This document shows positions 1 to 7,445 of a stretch of DNA of 64,000 nt, in pieces; position 1 is the first letter of the stretch, and each line of letters opens with the position of its first letter. Source of the stretch: Pseudomonas fluorescens (GTDB lineage: Bacteria; Pseudomonadota; Gammaproteobacteria; Pseudomonadales; Pseudomonadaceae); NCBI RefSeq assembly GCF_902497625.1, contig NZ_CABVGX010000004.1, positions 124,001-188,000 on the forward strand, in the 5' to 3' direction. The notes below the pieces were generated by a model. The model ran no database searches. It was given only the letters and a program-made list of their open reading frames with translations, and was not told where the DNA came from. A program made the position numbers and the translations under genes.

Positions 1-2
1 TC

Positions 3-1247
3 CGCACCAAGGCCGAACCCCAGGCTGACGGTTCCTACAAGGTCAGCGGCAGCAAGATCTTCATCACCGGCGGTGAGCACGATCTGACCGAAAACATTAT
101 CCACCTGGTGCTGGCAAAACTTCCGGACGCACCAGCAGGGCCCAAAGGTATTTCGTTGTTCCTGGTGCCAAAGTTCATGGTCAATGCCGATGGCAGCCTG
201 GGTGCGCGCAACCCGGCCAATTGCGGCTCGATCGAACACAAGATGGGCATCCAGGCGTCTGCCACCTGCGTGATGAACTTCGATGAAGCCGTTGGTTATC
301 TGGTCGGTGAGCCGAACAAAGGTCTGGCGGCAATGTTCACCATGATGAACTACGAACGTCTGGGCGTCGGCATTCAGGGTCTCGCGACCGGGGAGCGCTC
401 GTATCAGAACGCCGTTGAATACGCTCGCGATCGTCTGCAGAGCCGTTCGCCGACGGGTGCGCAGAACAAGGACAAAGTGGCAGACCCGATCATCGTCCAC
501 CCTGACGTACGGCGGATGCTGCTGACCATGAAGGCGTCGAACGAGGGCGGTCGTGCCTTCTCCACTTACGTAGCCATGCAACTGGACACCGCCAAGTTCA
601 GTGAAGACGCCACCACCCGCAAACGTGCGGAAGATCTGGTCGCGCTGCTGACGCCAGTGGCGAAGGCATTTCTGACTGACCTCGGGCTGGAAACCACCGT
701 TCACGGCCAGCAGATTTTCGGCGGCCACGGTTACATTCGTGAATGGGGCCAGGAGCAATTGGTGCGTGACGTGCGCATCACGCAGATCTACGAAGGCACT
801 AACGGCATTCAGGCACTTGACCTTGTCGGACGCAAAATCGTCGGCAGCGGCGGTGCGTTCTACAACCTGTTCGCTGACGAGATCCGCCACTTCACGGCAA
901 CGGCGAGCGCAGATCTGGTGGAATTCACCAAGCCGTTGAACGACGCAGTGACGATTCTTGACGAACTGACTGCCTGGCTGCTGGATCGCGCCAGATCCAA
1001 TCCGAATGAGATTGGCGCCGCCTCCGTCGAATATCTTCAGGCATTCGGTTACGTTTCCTACGCCTACATGTGGGCACTGATGGCCAAAGCGGCCTTCGGG
1101 AAAGAATCCGAGGAAGATTTCTACGCGAGCAAGCTGGGTACTGCACGCTTCTATTTCGCCCGTTTGCTGCCGCGTATCCACTCGCTAAGTGCGTCGGTGA
1201 AGGCGGGCAGCGAGTCGCTGTTCTTGCTGGATGCTGCACAATTCTGA
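3..1247 (+). CDS. Acyl-CoA dehydrogenase, 3' part (5' end outside window)
   Basis: The open frame runs in from the window edge and gives 414 residues of a large (about 600 aa) acyl-CoA dehydrogenase of the kind with an extra C-terminal domain. These flavoenzymes catalyse the first alpha,beta-dehydrogenation of fatty acyl-CoA in beta-oxidation. Visible signs are the FITGGEHDL beta-domain stretch at the start, the FAD-binding HGQQIFGGHGYIREWGQEQ segment and IYEGTNGIQALDLVGRK, which in the family carries the catalytic glutamate. The C-terminal 150 residues fit the additional helical domain of this subgroup. The gene is followed by the RsmY sRNA locus. Recognition rests on motifs; the exact chain-length class cannot be told. 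Confidence 0.93.
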   Translation, partial: RTKAEPQADGSYKVSGSKIFITGGEHDLTENIIHLVLAKLPDAPAGPKGISLFLVPKFMVNADGSLGARNPANCGSIEHKMGIQASATCVMNFDEAVGYLVGEPNKGLAAMFTMMNYERLGVGIQGLATGERSYQNAVEYARDRLQSRSPTGAQNKDKVADPIIVHPDVRRMLLTMKASNEGGRAFSTYVAMQLDTAKFSEDATTRKRAEDLVALLTPVAKAFLTDLGLETTVHGQQIFGGHGYIREWGQEQLVRDVRITQIYEGTNGIQALDLVGRKIVGSGGAFYNLFADEIRHFTATASADLVEFTKPLNDAVTILDELTAWLLDRARSNPNEIGAASVEYLQAFGYVSYAYMWALMAKAAFGKESEEDFYASKLGTARFYFARLLPRIHSLSASVKAGSESLFLLDAAQF

Positions 1248-1260
1248 GGCCATGGCGCCA

Positions 1261-1278
1261 TGTAAGCATTAGCTTACA
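1261..1278 (+). promoter_or_regulatory. GacA upstream activating sequence (UAS) of the sRNA
   Basis: TGTAAGCATTAGCTTACA is a perfect match to the established GacA-dependent UAS consensus TGTAAG-N6-CTTACA found upstream of rsmX, rsmY and rsmZ genes in pseudomonads. It is the core of a longer perfect palindrome (1256-1283, 12-bp arms around ATTA). Its centre lies about 65 bp upstream of the inferred sRNA start. A sigma70-like promoter follows: TTGGCG (1300-1305), 17 bp, TAATCT (1323-1328). Confidence 0.93.
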
Positions 1279-1334
1279 TGGCGTGCTGCTGTTCTCCCAT
1301 TGGCGAAGATTGGATCCACGGCTAATCTACTGCT

Positions 1335-1458
1335 CATGGACGTCGCGCAGGAAGCGCAAAGCAACAACACGGACACGTAGGATTCTGCCAGGACGGCGGA
1401 GCGAAATGGATGTCAGGGAAACAGTCTGCAAAGCCCCGCTTCGGCGGGGTTTTCTTTT
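1335..1458 (+). ncRNA. rsmY: RsmY-family regulatory sRNA (sponge for RsmA/RsmE)
   Basis: This is a non-coding RNA of about 124 nt, starting about 7 nt after the -10 box and ending in an intrinsic terminator. It carries eight GGA motifs (at 1338, 1350, 1371, 1380, 1391, 1398, 1408 and 1417), the signature of RNAs that titrate the CsrA-type repressors RsmA/RsmE. The 5' hairpin GCGC-AGGAA-GCGC presents a GGA in its loop, as in known RsmY. The GacS/GacA system would switch it on through the UAS just upstream and thereby derepress exoproduct and secondary-metabolite translation. I prefer RsmY over RsmX/RsmZ because the 5' end resembles P. aeruginosa RsmY as I remember it, and because in that species acyl-CoA dehydrogenase genes lie close to rsmY (from memory). 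The exact 5' end is inferred. Confidence 0.88.
1431..1458 (+). terminator. Intrinsic terminator of the sRNA
   Basis: The stem CCCCGC (1434-1439) and GCGGGG (1444-1449) closes a TTCG tetraloop and is followed by TTTTCTTTT. It is a textbook rho-independent terminator that sets the 3' end of the RsmY-type RNA. Confidence 0.95.
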
Positions 1459-1614
1459 GCCTGCAGAAAAGTGGCCTGGCCAGCCCAGACCGAGATAGAA
1501 GCGCTTGCTGCTTCTATATCCGTACAAGCGATGTCAGCACTGAACCCTGCCGAGTGGCCAGGGTCGATTAGGTTGTGTGGCTCACACGAGCCAACTTAAT
1601 CAGGAGCTGATCCC

Positions 1615-1773
1615 ATGGACTTTATTCGAATCATCATCGCTATTCTGTTGCCACCACTGGGTGTGTTCCTGCAAGTCGGTTTCGGCGGCGCGTTCTGGCT
1701 GAACATTCTGCTGACTTTGTGCGGTTACATTCCAGGGATCGTGCATGCGGTTTACATCATCGCCAAGCGCTGA
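1615..1773 (+). CDS. Pmp3/YqaE (UPF0057) family small membrane protein
   Basis: A 52-residue ORF starts at ATG with an AGGAG ribosome-binding site 8 nt upstream (1602-1606). The protein is two hydrophobic segments: MDFIRIIIAILLPPLGVFLQ, then FWLNILLTLCGYIPGIVHAVYIIAK. The LLPPLGV and CGYIPGIVHA signatures are those of the Pmp3/YqaE family, small inner-membrane proteolipids linked in other organisms to salt, cold and membrane-potential stress. A long imperfect hairpin (GATTAGGTTG at 1567-1576 with CAACTTAATC at 1592-1601) lies directly before the ribosome-binding site. Function in Pseudomonas is not established. Confidence 0.9.
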   Translation: MDFIRIIIAILLPPLGVFLQVGFGGAFWLNILLTLCGYIPGIVHAVYIIAKR

Positions 1774-1797
1774 GTATTACGGCGGCAGGTAGATCGC

Positions 1798-1888
1798 TTT
1801 CGCGAGCAGGCTCGCTCCTACAGGTTTGGTGTCATTAGCACGATGTACGGCACGACATAAAACTGTGGGAGCATGGCTTGCCCGCGGA
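1798..1888. repeat. REP pair (REPIN-like)
   Basis: TTTCGCGAGCAGGCTCGCTC (1798-1817) and CTGTGGGAGCATGGCTTGCC (1863-1882) are two REP sequences in opposite orientation, the second diverged. They lie in the convergent gap between the Pmp3-type gene and the S9 peptidase gene. Confidence 0.75.
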
Positions 1889-1903
1889 TAACGCGACGCG
1901 GTT

Positions 1904-3718
1904 TCAGCTCTGAAGCCCCATCACCCGCCGATAAAACAACCACTCCTGCTCCAACGCATGCGCCTGATTTCCGGCCTTGCGAAAGCCGTGACGTTCATCT
2001 GCGTAGTAATGCGCTTCCACCAGAATGCCGTTTTCCTGCAGCGCCTCAACCATGTCGCGAGTCTGCTGCGGCACTACCACGGCATCCAGTTCTCCCTGAA
2101 AGAAAATCACCGGCACGCTAATATTGTCTGCGTGCAGCAACGGTGTTCGCGCGGCGTAACGCTCGGCGTCGGCTTCGGGATCACCGATCAGCCAATCCAG
2201 ATAATCCCCCTCGAATTTATGCGTTGCCTGGGCCAGTGCGACGGGATCGCTGACGCCATACAAACTGGCACCGGCGCGGAATACCTTGTGGAATGCCAAC
2301 GCACAGAGAGTGGTGTAGCCGCCTGCGCTGCCGCCGCGAATGAATGCCTGATCGCCATCGATCAAACCGCGATCAGCCAGATGGCTGACCACTGCGCAGG
2401 CATCTTCGACATCCACCTCCCCCCAGTTTAAATGCAGCGCCTGGCGATACTCGCGACCGTAACCGCTGCTGCCACGGTAGTTGAGGTCAGCCACGGCGAA
2501 ACCGCGATGCGTCCAGTACTGGATGCGCGGGTCGAGCATCGGGTAGCACGCCGATGTCGGACCGCCGTGGATGAACACCACCAGCGGCGGTTTTGCCAGC
2601 CCGGTCATTTCGGGATAAAAGAAGCCATGCGCCTCGCCCGCGCCGCTCGGATAACGCAGCGTCTGCGGCACACTGATTTGCCCGGCAGGTAGTGGCGCAA
2701 CACCGCCAGCCAGCACGCTTGGCTGCCCGGTGTTGCGGTTGATGGTGATCACCGCTGCCGGGCTGATCGGCGAGGCGGCAATGCAATAGATGAACTGCTG
2801 ATCGAGTGCGAGGCTGCGAAAACGGCTGTAGTCACCCGTGAAGTCTTTATCGCCAAGGCTCAGTCGGCCAAAACCGTTTTCGGTCCAACTGGCCAGATAA
2901 GTGTCACCCGCTAGCGGTAGCCAGGTGCAGCCGCCTAATTGCCAAGGCGCGGGGCCATGATCGGCGGCGGCGCTCGGCAGCGGACGCAAACCTTGCGCCG
3001 ATTCAACCCATGGCTGCCAGAACCCGTCACGATCAGAAAGACAATACAGACGACTACGGTCATCGAATCGCGGTTGTTGCAGCGACTCGTCGAAATCATG
3101 GCCGGCCACGCAACGCGGTTGGCTCAAGCGGCCATCGCCGTCACGATCAGCGACCATCAAGCGAGTCGCTGTCCAGGGTTGATCGGGTCGGCTCCACTCT
3201 ATCCAGGCCAGCCGCTGACCATCCGGGCTAAGCGTTGGCGCGGCGTAAAAATCCGCGCCTTCGGCCAACAGATGGCGCGTGCCGGTTTCCATATCGATGG
3301 CCACCAGTCGATGCTGATCACCGTTTTCCTCAACCGCCAGCACCTGGCCATTGGCAAAGCGCACATCTCCGTAACGGCATGCGCTTGAGGTCAGCGCTTC
3401 AGGCGCTCCGACGAGCGACTGGCGATACACCTGTTGATCCGCCTCATTGACGAAAACAATGCCGTCATCGCTCAGACAAAACGCGCCGCCGCCATATTCG
3501 TACACCCGACTGCGCGCGCTGAAACCCGCGGGCGTCAGGCAATGAGCTTTGTTGTCGCGCCACTGCCAGATGCGGCACGCGCCGTCCTCGGGGCGGTACT
3601 CGTTCCAGAACAGGCCGTGCGGGCCGACTTGCAACTCGGCGAAGTCGACACCGGCGGCCACGGCTTTAGCGGCGCTGAAGGATTCAGCTTTTGGCGATGA
3701 GGCGTGAGTTTCGTTCAT
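1904..3718 (-). CDS. S9 family (prolyl oligopeptidase type) peptidase of the PQQ cluster
   Basis: 604 residues: an N-terminal beta-propeller-like half and a C-terminal alpha/beta-hydrolase half. The nucleophile elbow is [10 protein letters not shown], the HGGPTSA oxyanion region lies upstream of it and the catalytic histidine is in DERHGF near the C-terminus. This is the dipeptidyl/acylaminoacyl-peptidase architecture. It overlaps the end of pqqE by 35 bp, so it is cotranscribed with the PQQ genes. The equivalent is called PqqH in P. aeruginosa and PqqM in some P. fluorescens papers, so no symbol is given. A role in processing the PqqA precursor or its fragments is plausible from context but unproven, since PqqF is the better-supported protease. 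Confidence 0.92.
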   Translation of the reverse strand: MNETHASSPKAESFSAAKAVAAGVDFAELQVGPHGLFWNEYRPEDGACRIWQWRDNKAHCLTPAGFSARSRVYEYGGGAFCLSDDGIVFVNEADQQVYRQSLVGAPEALTSSACRYGDVRFANGQVLAVEENGDQHRLVAIDMETGTRHLLAEGADFYAAPTLSPDGQRLAWIEWSRPDQPWTATRLMVADRDGDGRLSQPRCVAGHDFDESLQQPRFDDRSRLYCLSDRDGFWQPWVESAQGLRPLPSAAADHGPAPWQLGGCTWLPLAGDTYLASWTENGFGRLSLGDKDFTGDYSRFRSLALDQQFIYCIAASPISPAAVITINRNTGQPSVLAGGVAPLPAGQISVPQTLRYPSGAGEAHGFFYPEMTGLAKPPLVVFIHGGPTSACYPMLDPRIQYWTHRGFAVADLNYRGSSGYGREYRQALHLNWGEVDVEDACAVVSHLADRGLIDGDQAFIRGGSAGGYTTLCALAFHKVFRAGASLYGVSDPVALAQATHKFEGDYLDWLIGDPEADAERYAARTPLLHADNISVPVIFFQGELDAVVVPQQTRDMVEALQENGILVEAHYYADERHGFRKAGNQAHALEQEWLFYRRVMGLQS

Positions 3719-4826
3719 TGCGAAAGGCCAGTTGTTCGATGGTTTGAGTCGCGTGCTCGGCTTCTTCGCGGGCCGTCAGAATCACGCCGTGATGTGGCGA
3801 CTTGCTGCACACCGGATCGGCATTGCTCGCGTCACCGGTGAGCATGAAAGCCTGACAGCGGCAGCCGCCGAAATCCTTTTCTTTCTCGTCGCATGAGCGG
3901 CACGGCTCAGGCATCCAGTCGTAACCGCGAAAGCGGTTGAAGCCGAACGAGTCGTACCAGATGTGCTGCATGCTGTGGTCGCGCACGTTGGGAAACTGCA
4001 CCGGCATCTGTCGGGCGCCATGGCATGGCAGCGCAGTTCCGTCCGGCGTAACGGTCAGAAAAATACTGCCCCAGCCGTTCATACAGGCTTTCGGACGTTC
4101 TTCATAATAATCCGGCGTGACGAAAATCAACTTGCACGGATGACCTTCGGCTTCCAGCTTCGCCCGGTATTCATTGGTGATGCGTTCAGCGCGAACCAGT
4201 TGTTCCTTCGTCGGCAACAGCCCGACCCGGTTGAGCTGCGCCCAACCATAGAACTGGCACGTGGCAAGTTCGACAAAATCCGCTTCCAGAGCGATGCACA
4301 GCTCGATGATGCGATCGATCTTGTCGATATTGTGTCGATGGGTGACGAAGTTCAGCACCATCGGATAGCCATGGGCTTTCACTGCGCGGGCCATTTCCAG
4401 CTTCTGTGCGAAGGCTTTTTTCGACCCGGCCAGAAGATTGTTCACCTGCTCGTCACTGGCTTGAAAGCTGATCTGGATATGGTCCAGACCGGCCTTTTTG
4501 AAATCGCTGATTTTCTGCTCGGTCAGACCTATGCCCGAGGTGATCAGGTTGGTGTAGAAACCCAGCTTGCGCGCCTCGGCGATCAATTCGGCCAGGTCCT
4601 GACGCACTAACGGTTCACCGCCGGAAAAGCCCAGCTGTGCCGCGCCCATATCCCGTGCTTCGCGAAACACCTTGATCCACTGCTCGGTGCTCAACTCTTT
4701 GCCTTGCTCGGCGAAATCCAGCGGATTGGAACAGTACGGACATTGCAGCGGGCAGCGGTAAGTCAGCTCGGCCAGCAACCATAGTGGCAGGCCGATTTCC
4801 GGCTTGGGCGGTAACTTGTCCGACAC
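3684..4826 (-). CDS. pqqE: PqqE, radical SAM enzyme for PQQ biosynthesis
   Basis: PqqE forms the C-C bond between the glutamate and tyrosine side chains of the PqqA peptide. The radical SAM cluster motif CPLQCPYC gives Cys25, 29 and 32, and the SPASM-type cysteine-rich C-terminus is visible (CMNGWGS, then [19 protein letters not shown]). The frame stays open upstream, but the start is placed at GTG 4826 because the protein then begins [20 protein letters not shown] like known PqqE (380 aa) and lies only 4 nt beyond the pqqD stop codon. The longer reading overlaps pqqD with unrelated sequence. Confidence 0.96.
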   Translation of the reverse strand: MSDKLPPKPEIGLPLWLLAELTYRCPLQCPYCSNPLDFAEQGKELSTEQWIKVFREARDMGAAQLGFSGGEPLVRQDLAELIAEARKLGFYTNLITSGIGLTEQKISDFKKAGLDHIQISFQASDEQVNNLLAGSKKAFAQKLEMARAVKAHGYPMVLNFVTHRHNIDKIDRIIELCIALEADFVELATCQFYGWAQLNRVGLLPTKEQLVRAERITNEYRAKLEAEGHPCKLIFVTPDYYEERPKACMNGWGSIFLTVTPDGTALPCHGARQMPVQFPNVRDHSMQHIWYDSFGFNRFRGYDWMPEPCRSCDEKEKDFGGCRCQAFMLTGDASNADPVCSKSPHHGVILTAREEAEHATQTIEQLAFRNERNSRLIAKS

Positions 4827-4830
4827 GGTA

Positions 4831-5106
4831 TCAGGCAAGTTCGATCCAGTGCTCAGCACGGGCGACCTCCATGAATTGCTCGATGTCTTCACCGAGTTCG
4901 GGCACCCCGGGGAACTGCGCGTCCAGTTCGGCAATGATCGCGGCGACGTCGCGCTCGCCGTCGATCAAACCACCAATCAGCGCAGCGCTTTCATTGAGCT
5001 TGATCATGCCCTCCGGGTAGAGCAATACGTGGCCTTTCTGCGCCGGTTCGTACTGGAAGCGATAACCGGGACGCCAGGTCGGGGTCTTGCTGCGGTCGAA
5101 GCTCAT
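4831..5106 (-). CDS. pqqD: PqqD, PqqA peptide chaperone
   Basis: 91 residues with the family features [28 protein letters not shown] and [11 protein letters not shown]. PqqD is the RiPP recognition element protein that binds the PqqA precursor and presents it to PqqE. It overlaps the end of pqqC by 4 nt, consistent with translational coupling in the pqqCDE segment. Confidence 0.96.
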   Translation of the reverse strand: MSFDRSKTPTWRPGYRFQYEPAQKGHVLLYPEGMIKLNESAALIGGLIDGERDVAAIIAELDAQFPGVPELGEDIEQFMEVARAEHWIELA

Positions 5107-5855
5107 AACGTGATTCCTTTATGCCAGACCCGTTGTTCGGTGACGCTGTGATACGGCGGGCGATTCAGTTCGTAAGCCATGCTCATGGCATCGAGCATGC
5201 TCCAAAGAATGTCCAGTTTGAACTGGAGAATTTCCAGCATGCGCTCCTGGCCGGCGCGAGTCGTGTAGTGCTGCAAGGTGATTGCCAGTCCGTGTTCGAC
5301 GTCGCGGCGAGCCTGGCCCAGACGCGTGCGGAAATATTCGTAACCGGTCGGGTCGATCCACGGGTAATGCTGCGGCCAGCTGTCGAGGCGCGATTGGTGG
5401 ATTTGCGGCGCGAACAATTCGGTCAGCGAGCTGCTGGCGGCTTCCTGCCAGTTGGCGCGACGAGCGAAGTTGACATAGGCGTCGACAGCGAAGCGCACGC
5501 CGGGCAGCACCAGTTCCTGAGAACGCAACTGGTCCGGGTCGAGGCCGACCGCCTCGCCCAGACGCAGCCACGCTTCGATGCCGCCGTCTTCACCGGGTGC
5601 GCCGTCATGGTCGAGCAAACGCTGAATCCATTCGCGGCGGATCTCACGGTCGGGGCAGTTAGCGAGAATCGCCGCGTCTTTGAGGGGGATGTTCACCTGA
5701 TAGTAAAAGCGGTTGGCGACCCAGCCCTGTATCTGCTCGCGGGTTGCCCGGCCTTCGTACATCGCTACGTGATAAGGGTGATGGATGTGGTAATAGGCGC
5801 CTTTCGCGCGCAGGGCGGCTTCGAAATCGGCGCGGGACAGCGGGGTGTCAGTCAT
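5103..5855 (-). CDS. pqqC: PqqC, pyrroloquinoline-quinone synthase
   Basis: PqqC carries out the final ring closure and eight-electron oxidation to PQQ without a metal cofactor. It is 250 residues, the normal length, and starts [20 protein letters not shown], with YHIHHPYHV and [19 protein letters not shown] supplying the conserved active-site histidines of the family. A ribosome-binding site (CCGGAGAACC) precedes the start. It is separated from pqqB by 370 bp of repeats instead of the usual short gap. Confidence 0.97.
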   Translation of the reverse strand: MTDTPLSRADFEAALRAKGAYYHIHHPYHVAMYEGRATREQIQGWVANRFYYQVNIPLKDAAILANCPDREIRREWIQRLLDHDGAPGEDGGIEAWLRLGEAVGLDPDQLRSQELVLPGVRFAVDAYVNFARRANWQEAASSSLTELFAPQIHQSRLDSWPQHYPWIDPTGYEYFRTRLGQARRDVEHGLAITLQHYTTRAGQERMLEILQFKLDILWSMLDAMSMAYELNRPPYHSVTEQRVWHKGITL

Positions 5856-5895
5856 TTCGGTTCTCCGGGTAGGACCGGTGGATACTTAGTCTCAG

Positions 5896-5930
5896 TGCTG
5901 GCTCCATCGCCAGCAGGCTGGCTCCCACAT
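5896..5930. repeat. REP element, outer copy near pqqC
   Basis: The sequence GCCAGCAGGCTGGCTCCCAC (5909-5928) is the inverse of the REP at 6179-6203. The two copies therefore bracket the tandem array like the arms of a stretched REPIN. Confidence 0.75.
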
Positions 5931-5970
5931 TCGACCTGATTACATCATCGAGTTCTGTGAGTACCTTGGG

Positions 5971-6188
5971 TCTGATTACAACACCGAACCCAGGGCGACC
6001 AATGGATCTGGTCGCAACACCAAACCCTGGGGGAGCCCATTGGATCTGGGTGCAGCACCAAACCCTGTGGAGCCTATTGGATCTGGTTGCAACATCAAAC
6101 CCTGTGGGAGCCTATTGGATCAGGGTGCAGCACCAAACCCTTTGGGAGCCTATTGGATCTGGTTGCAACACCAAACCCTGTGGGAGCC
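5971..6188. repeat. Tandem repeat array, ~38-bp unit, five full copies plus a partial
   Basis: Units begin TCTGGTTGCAACACCAAACC and end GGGAGCCTATTGGA. Phased this way the copies are 5971-6006 (36 bp, most diverged), 6007-6044 (38), 6045-6081 (37), 6082-6119 (38), 6120-6157 (38) and 6158-6188 (31, partial). The last unit runs straight into a REP (CTGTGGGAGCCAGCCTGCTG), and each unit's CCCTGTGGGAGCC matches the start of that REP. This suggests the array grew by duplication of REP-adjacent sequence. Confidence 0.95.
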
Positions 6189-6218
6189 AGCCTGCTGGCG
6201 ATAGACCGCGCAGCGGTC
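6179..6218. repeat. REP element and hairpin next to the pqqB stop
   Basis: CTGTGGGAGCCAGCCTGCTG (6179-6198) continues GCGATA and is followed by the hairpin GACCGC-GCA-GCGGTC (6204-6218), 8 bp beyond the pqqB stop codon. No T-tract follows on the minus strand, so a terminator role is doubtful. Confidence 0.7.
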
Positions 6219-6225
6219 TCGATTC

Positions 6226-7137
6226 TTACAGCACAATACTCATACCGTCATACGCCACTTCAACCTCACGCCGCGCCAACTCGGCGCGCTCCGGCGAATC
6301 TTCGTCGAGGATCGGGTTGGTGTTGTTGATGTGGATAAGCACCTTGCGCTGATCGGGCAACTGCTCAAGTACTTCGAGCATGCCTCCGGGGCCATTCTGT
6401 GCCAGATGCCCCATCTCGCGACCCGTGCGGGTGCCGACGCCACGGCGCTGCATTTCGTCGTCGTCCCACATCGTGCCGTCCACCAGCAGGCAATCGCTAC
6501 CAGCCATGATTTCCAGCAGTGGTGCATCGACTTTTCCCAAGCCCGGTGCGTAAAACAGCTTGCCGCCGGTATTGAGGTCTTCGACGATCAGACCGATGTT
6601 GTCGCCCGGGTGCGGATCGAAACGGTGCGGCGAGTAGGGCGGCGCAGCGCTGCGCAACGGCAGCGGGGTAAACCGCAGATTCGGGCAGGCGGCAATGGTA
6701 AAGCTGCGATCGAGTTCGATGCGGTTCCAGCTCAACCCGCCGTTCCAGTGGGTCAGCATGGTGAACAGCGGGAATCCGGTGCTCAGGTCTTCGTGGACCA
6801 TGTCCGTGCACCAGACCTGATGCGGGCAGCCCTCACGCAGGCTGAGCAGGCCGGTGGTGTGGTCGATCTGGCTGTCCATCAGGATGATCGCGCTGATGCC
6901 GGTATCACGCAGAGCGCGACCCGGTTGCATCGGGGTGAAACTCTGGAGCTGGGCACGGATGTCCGGAGAGGCATTGCACAACACCCAATTGACGCCGTCA
7001 TCGGAAATTGCGATGGACGACTGTGTGCGGGCCTTGGCATTCAGGCTGCCGTCGCGAAAACCTGCGCAATTCACGCAGTTGCAGTTCCACTGCGGGAAAC
7101 CGCCGCCTGCGGCAGAACCTAGAATCTGGACAAACAT
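6226..7137 (-). CDS. pqqB: PqqB, metallo-beta-lactamase-fold protein of PQQ biosynthesis
   Basis: 303 residues beginning [20 protein letters not shown], the highly conserved PqqB N-terminus, with the structural-zinc cysteines in [10 protein letters not shown] and the HTTGLL and NNTNPIL segments of the metallo-beta-lactamase fold. PqqB is proposed to hydroxylate the tyrosine of the crosslinked Glu-Tyr intermediate. It lies downstream of pqqA, separated by an intrinsic terminator, so part of its transcription depends on read-through. Confidence 0.97.
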   Translation of the reverse strand: MFVQILGSAAGGGFPQWNCNCVNCAGFRDGSLNAKARTQSSIAISDDGVNWVLCNASPDIRAQLQSFTPMQPGRALRDTGISAIILMDSQIDHTTGLLSLREGCPHQVWCTDMVHEDLSTGFPLFTMLTHWNGGLSWNRIELDRSFTIAACPNLRFTPLPLRSAAPPYSPHRFDPHPGDNIGLIVEDLNTGGKLFYAPGLGKVDAPLLEIMAGSDCLLVDGTMWDDDEMQRRGVGTRTGREMGHLAQNGPGGMLEVLEQLPDQRKVLIHINNTNPILDEDSPERAELARREVEVAYDGMSIVL

Positions 7138-7161
7138 GGGGGCTCCATCTTTTCAACGCTG

Positions 7162-7192
7162 AAAATAAAAACGCCTCGGCAAACCGAGGCGC
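7162..7192 (-). terminator. Intrinsic terminator between pqqA and pqqB
   Basis: On the minus strand CGCCTCGG-TTTG-CCGAGGCG (7172-7191) is followed by TTTTTATTTT. It lies 19 nt after the pqqA stop and before the pqqB start. Such a partial terminator would give far more pqqA transcript than pqqB-E transcript, fitting a substrate peptide that is consumed stoichiometrically. Confidence 0.93.
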
Positions 7193-7210
7193 TGGACACA
7201 CAGGACAAAC

Positions 7211-7285
7211 TTAGCGGCTTGCGAAGTACATGGTGACTTCAAAGCCGATACGCAGGTCGGTGTAAGCAGGTTTGGACCAAGACAT
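7211..7285 (-). CDS. pqqA: PqqA, PQQ precursor peptide
   Basis: A 24-residue ribosomal peptide, [20 protein letters not shown] followed by FASR. Glu16 and Tyr20 (E-V-T-M-Y) are the pair that is crosslinked by PqqE and becomes PQQ. The ribosome-binding site AAAGGAGCACTCTC precedes ATG 7285. The gene is followed directly by a strong hairpin terminator and lies upstream of pqqB, the standard Pseudomonas arrangement. Confidence 0.98.
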   Translation of the reverse strand: MSWSKPAYTDLRIGFEVTMYFASR

Positions 7286-7445
7286 GAGAGTGCTCCTTTC
7301 AGGGATGGGACAGCTGATTCTATACCTATACATATAGTCCACCTCCGCGCGGAGATGTTCAGATAGTTAGGTGGCTATGTTACTCAAAATTACGGGGTGC
7401 TGGCCCGCGAAACTTTGAGAAAGCTCGTTGCAGCAGCGGTAATGA
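7286..7445 (-). promoter_or_regulatory. pqqF-pqqA intergenic region, probable pqqA promoter
   Basis: 160 bp between the pqqF stop and pqqA. It is AT-rich next to pqqA (GATTCTATACCTATACATAT at 7316-7335) and holds an imperfect inverted repeat: ATAGTCCACCT (7334-7344) against AGGTGGCTAT (7369-7378), with CCGCGCGG nested inside. This could be an operator or a weak terminator for pqqF. No promoter box is strong enough to name. Confidence 0.4.

Larger units (their letters stand above)
5856..6225. other. 370-bp pqqB-pqqC intergenic region, REP and tandem repeats
   Basis: This gap has no credible gene. Reading along the plus strand it holds the pqqC leader, an outer REP (5896-5930), a 38-bp tandem-repeat array (5971-6188), a second REP in opposite orientation (6179-6203), a hairpin GACCGC-GCA-GCGGTC (6204-6218) and the pqqB stop codon. 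ORFs that cross the array are chance frames: the 38-nt period is not a multiple of three, so the reading frame shifts at each unit. Confidence 0.85.

Noticed and set aside
925..1269. Minus-strand ORF of 114 codons overlapping the acyl-CoA dehydrogenase
   Set aside because: Arg/Pro/Ser-rich shadow frame of a clear gene, no ribosome-binding site or family match.
1256..1283. Terminator for the acyl-CoA dehydrogenase gene
   Set aside because: A perfect palindrome but without a T-run; the inner sequence matches the GacA UAS, which explains it better.
1070..1498. Plus-strand ORF of 142 codons across the dehydrogenase end and sRNA
   Set aside because: It spans the GacA site, the sRNA and its terminator; composition is that of non-coding frames.
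5979..6188. CRISPR array
   Set aside because: Units are adjacent with no unique spacers and no cas genes are nearby; this is a tandem repeat.
5957..6352. Repeat-containing ORF in the pqqB-pqqC gap that looks like a repeat protein
   Set aside because: The 38-nt period is not a multiple of three, so the peptide repeat is out of phase; it runs into pqqB antisense with no start signal.
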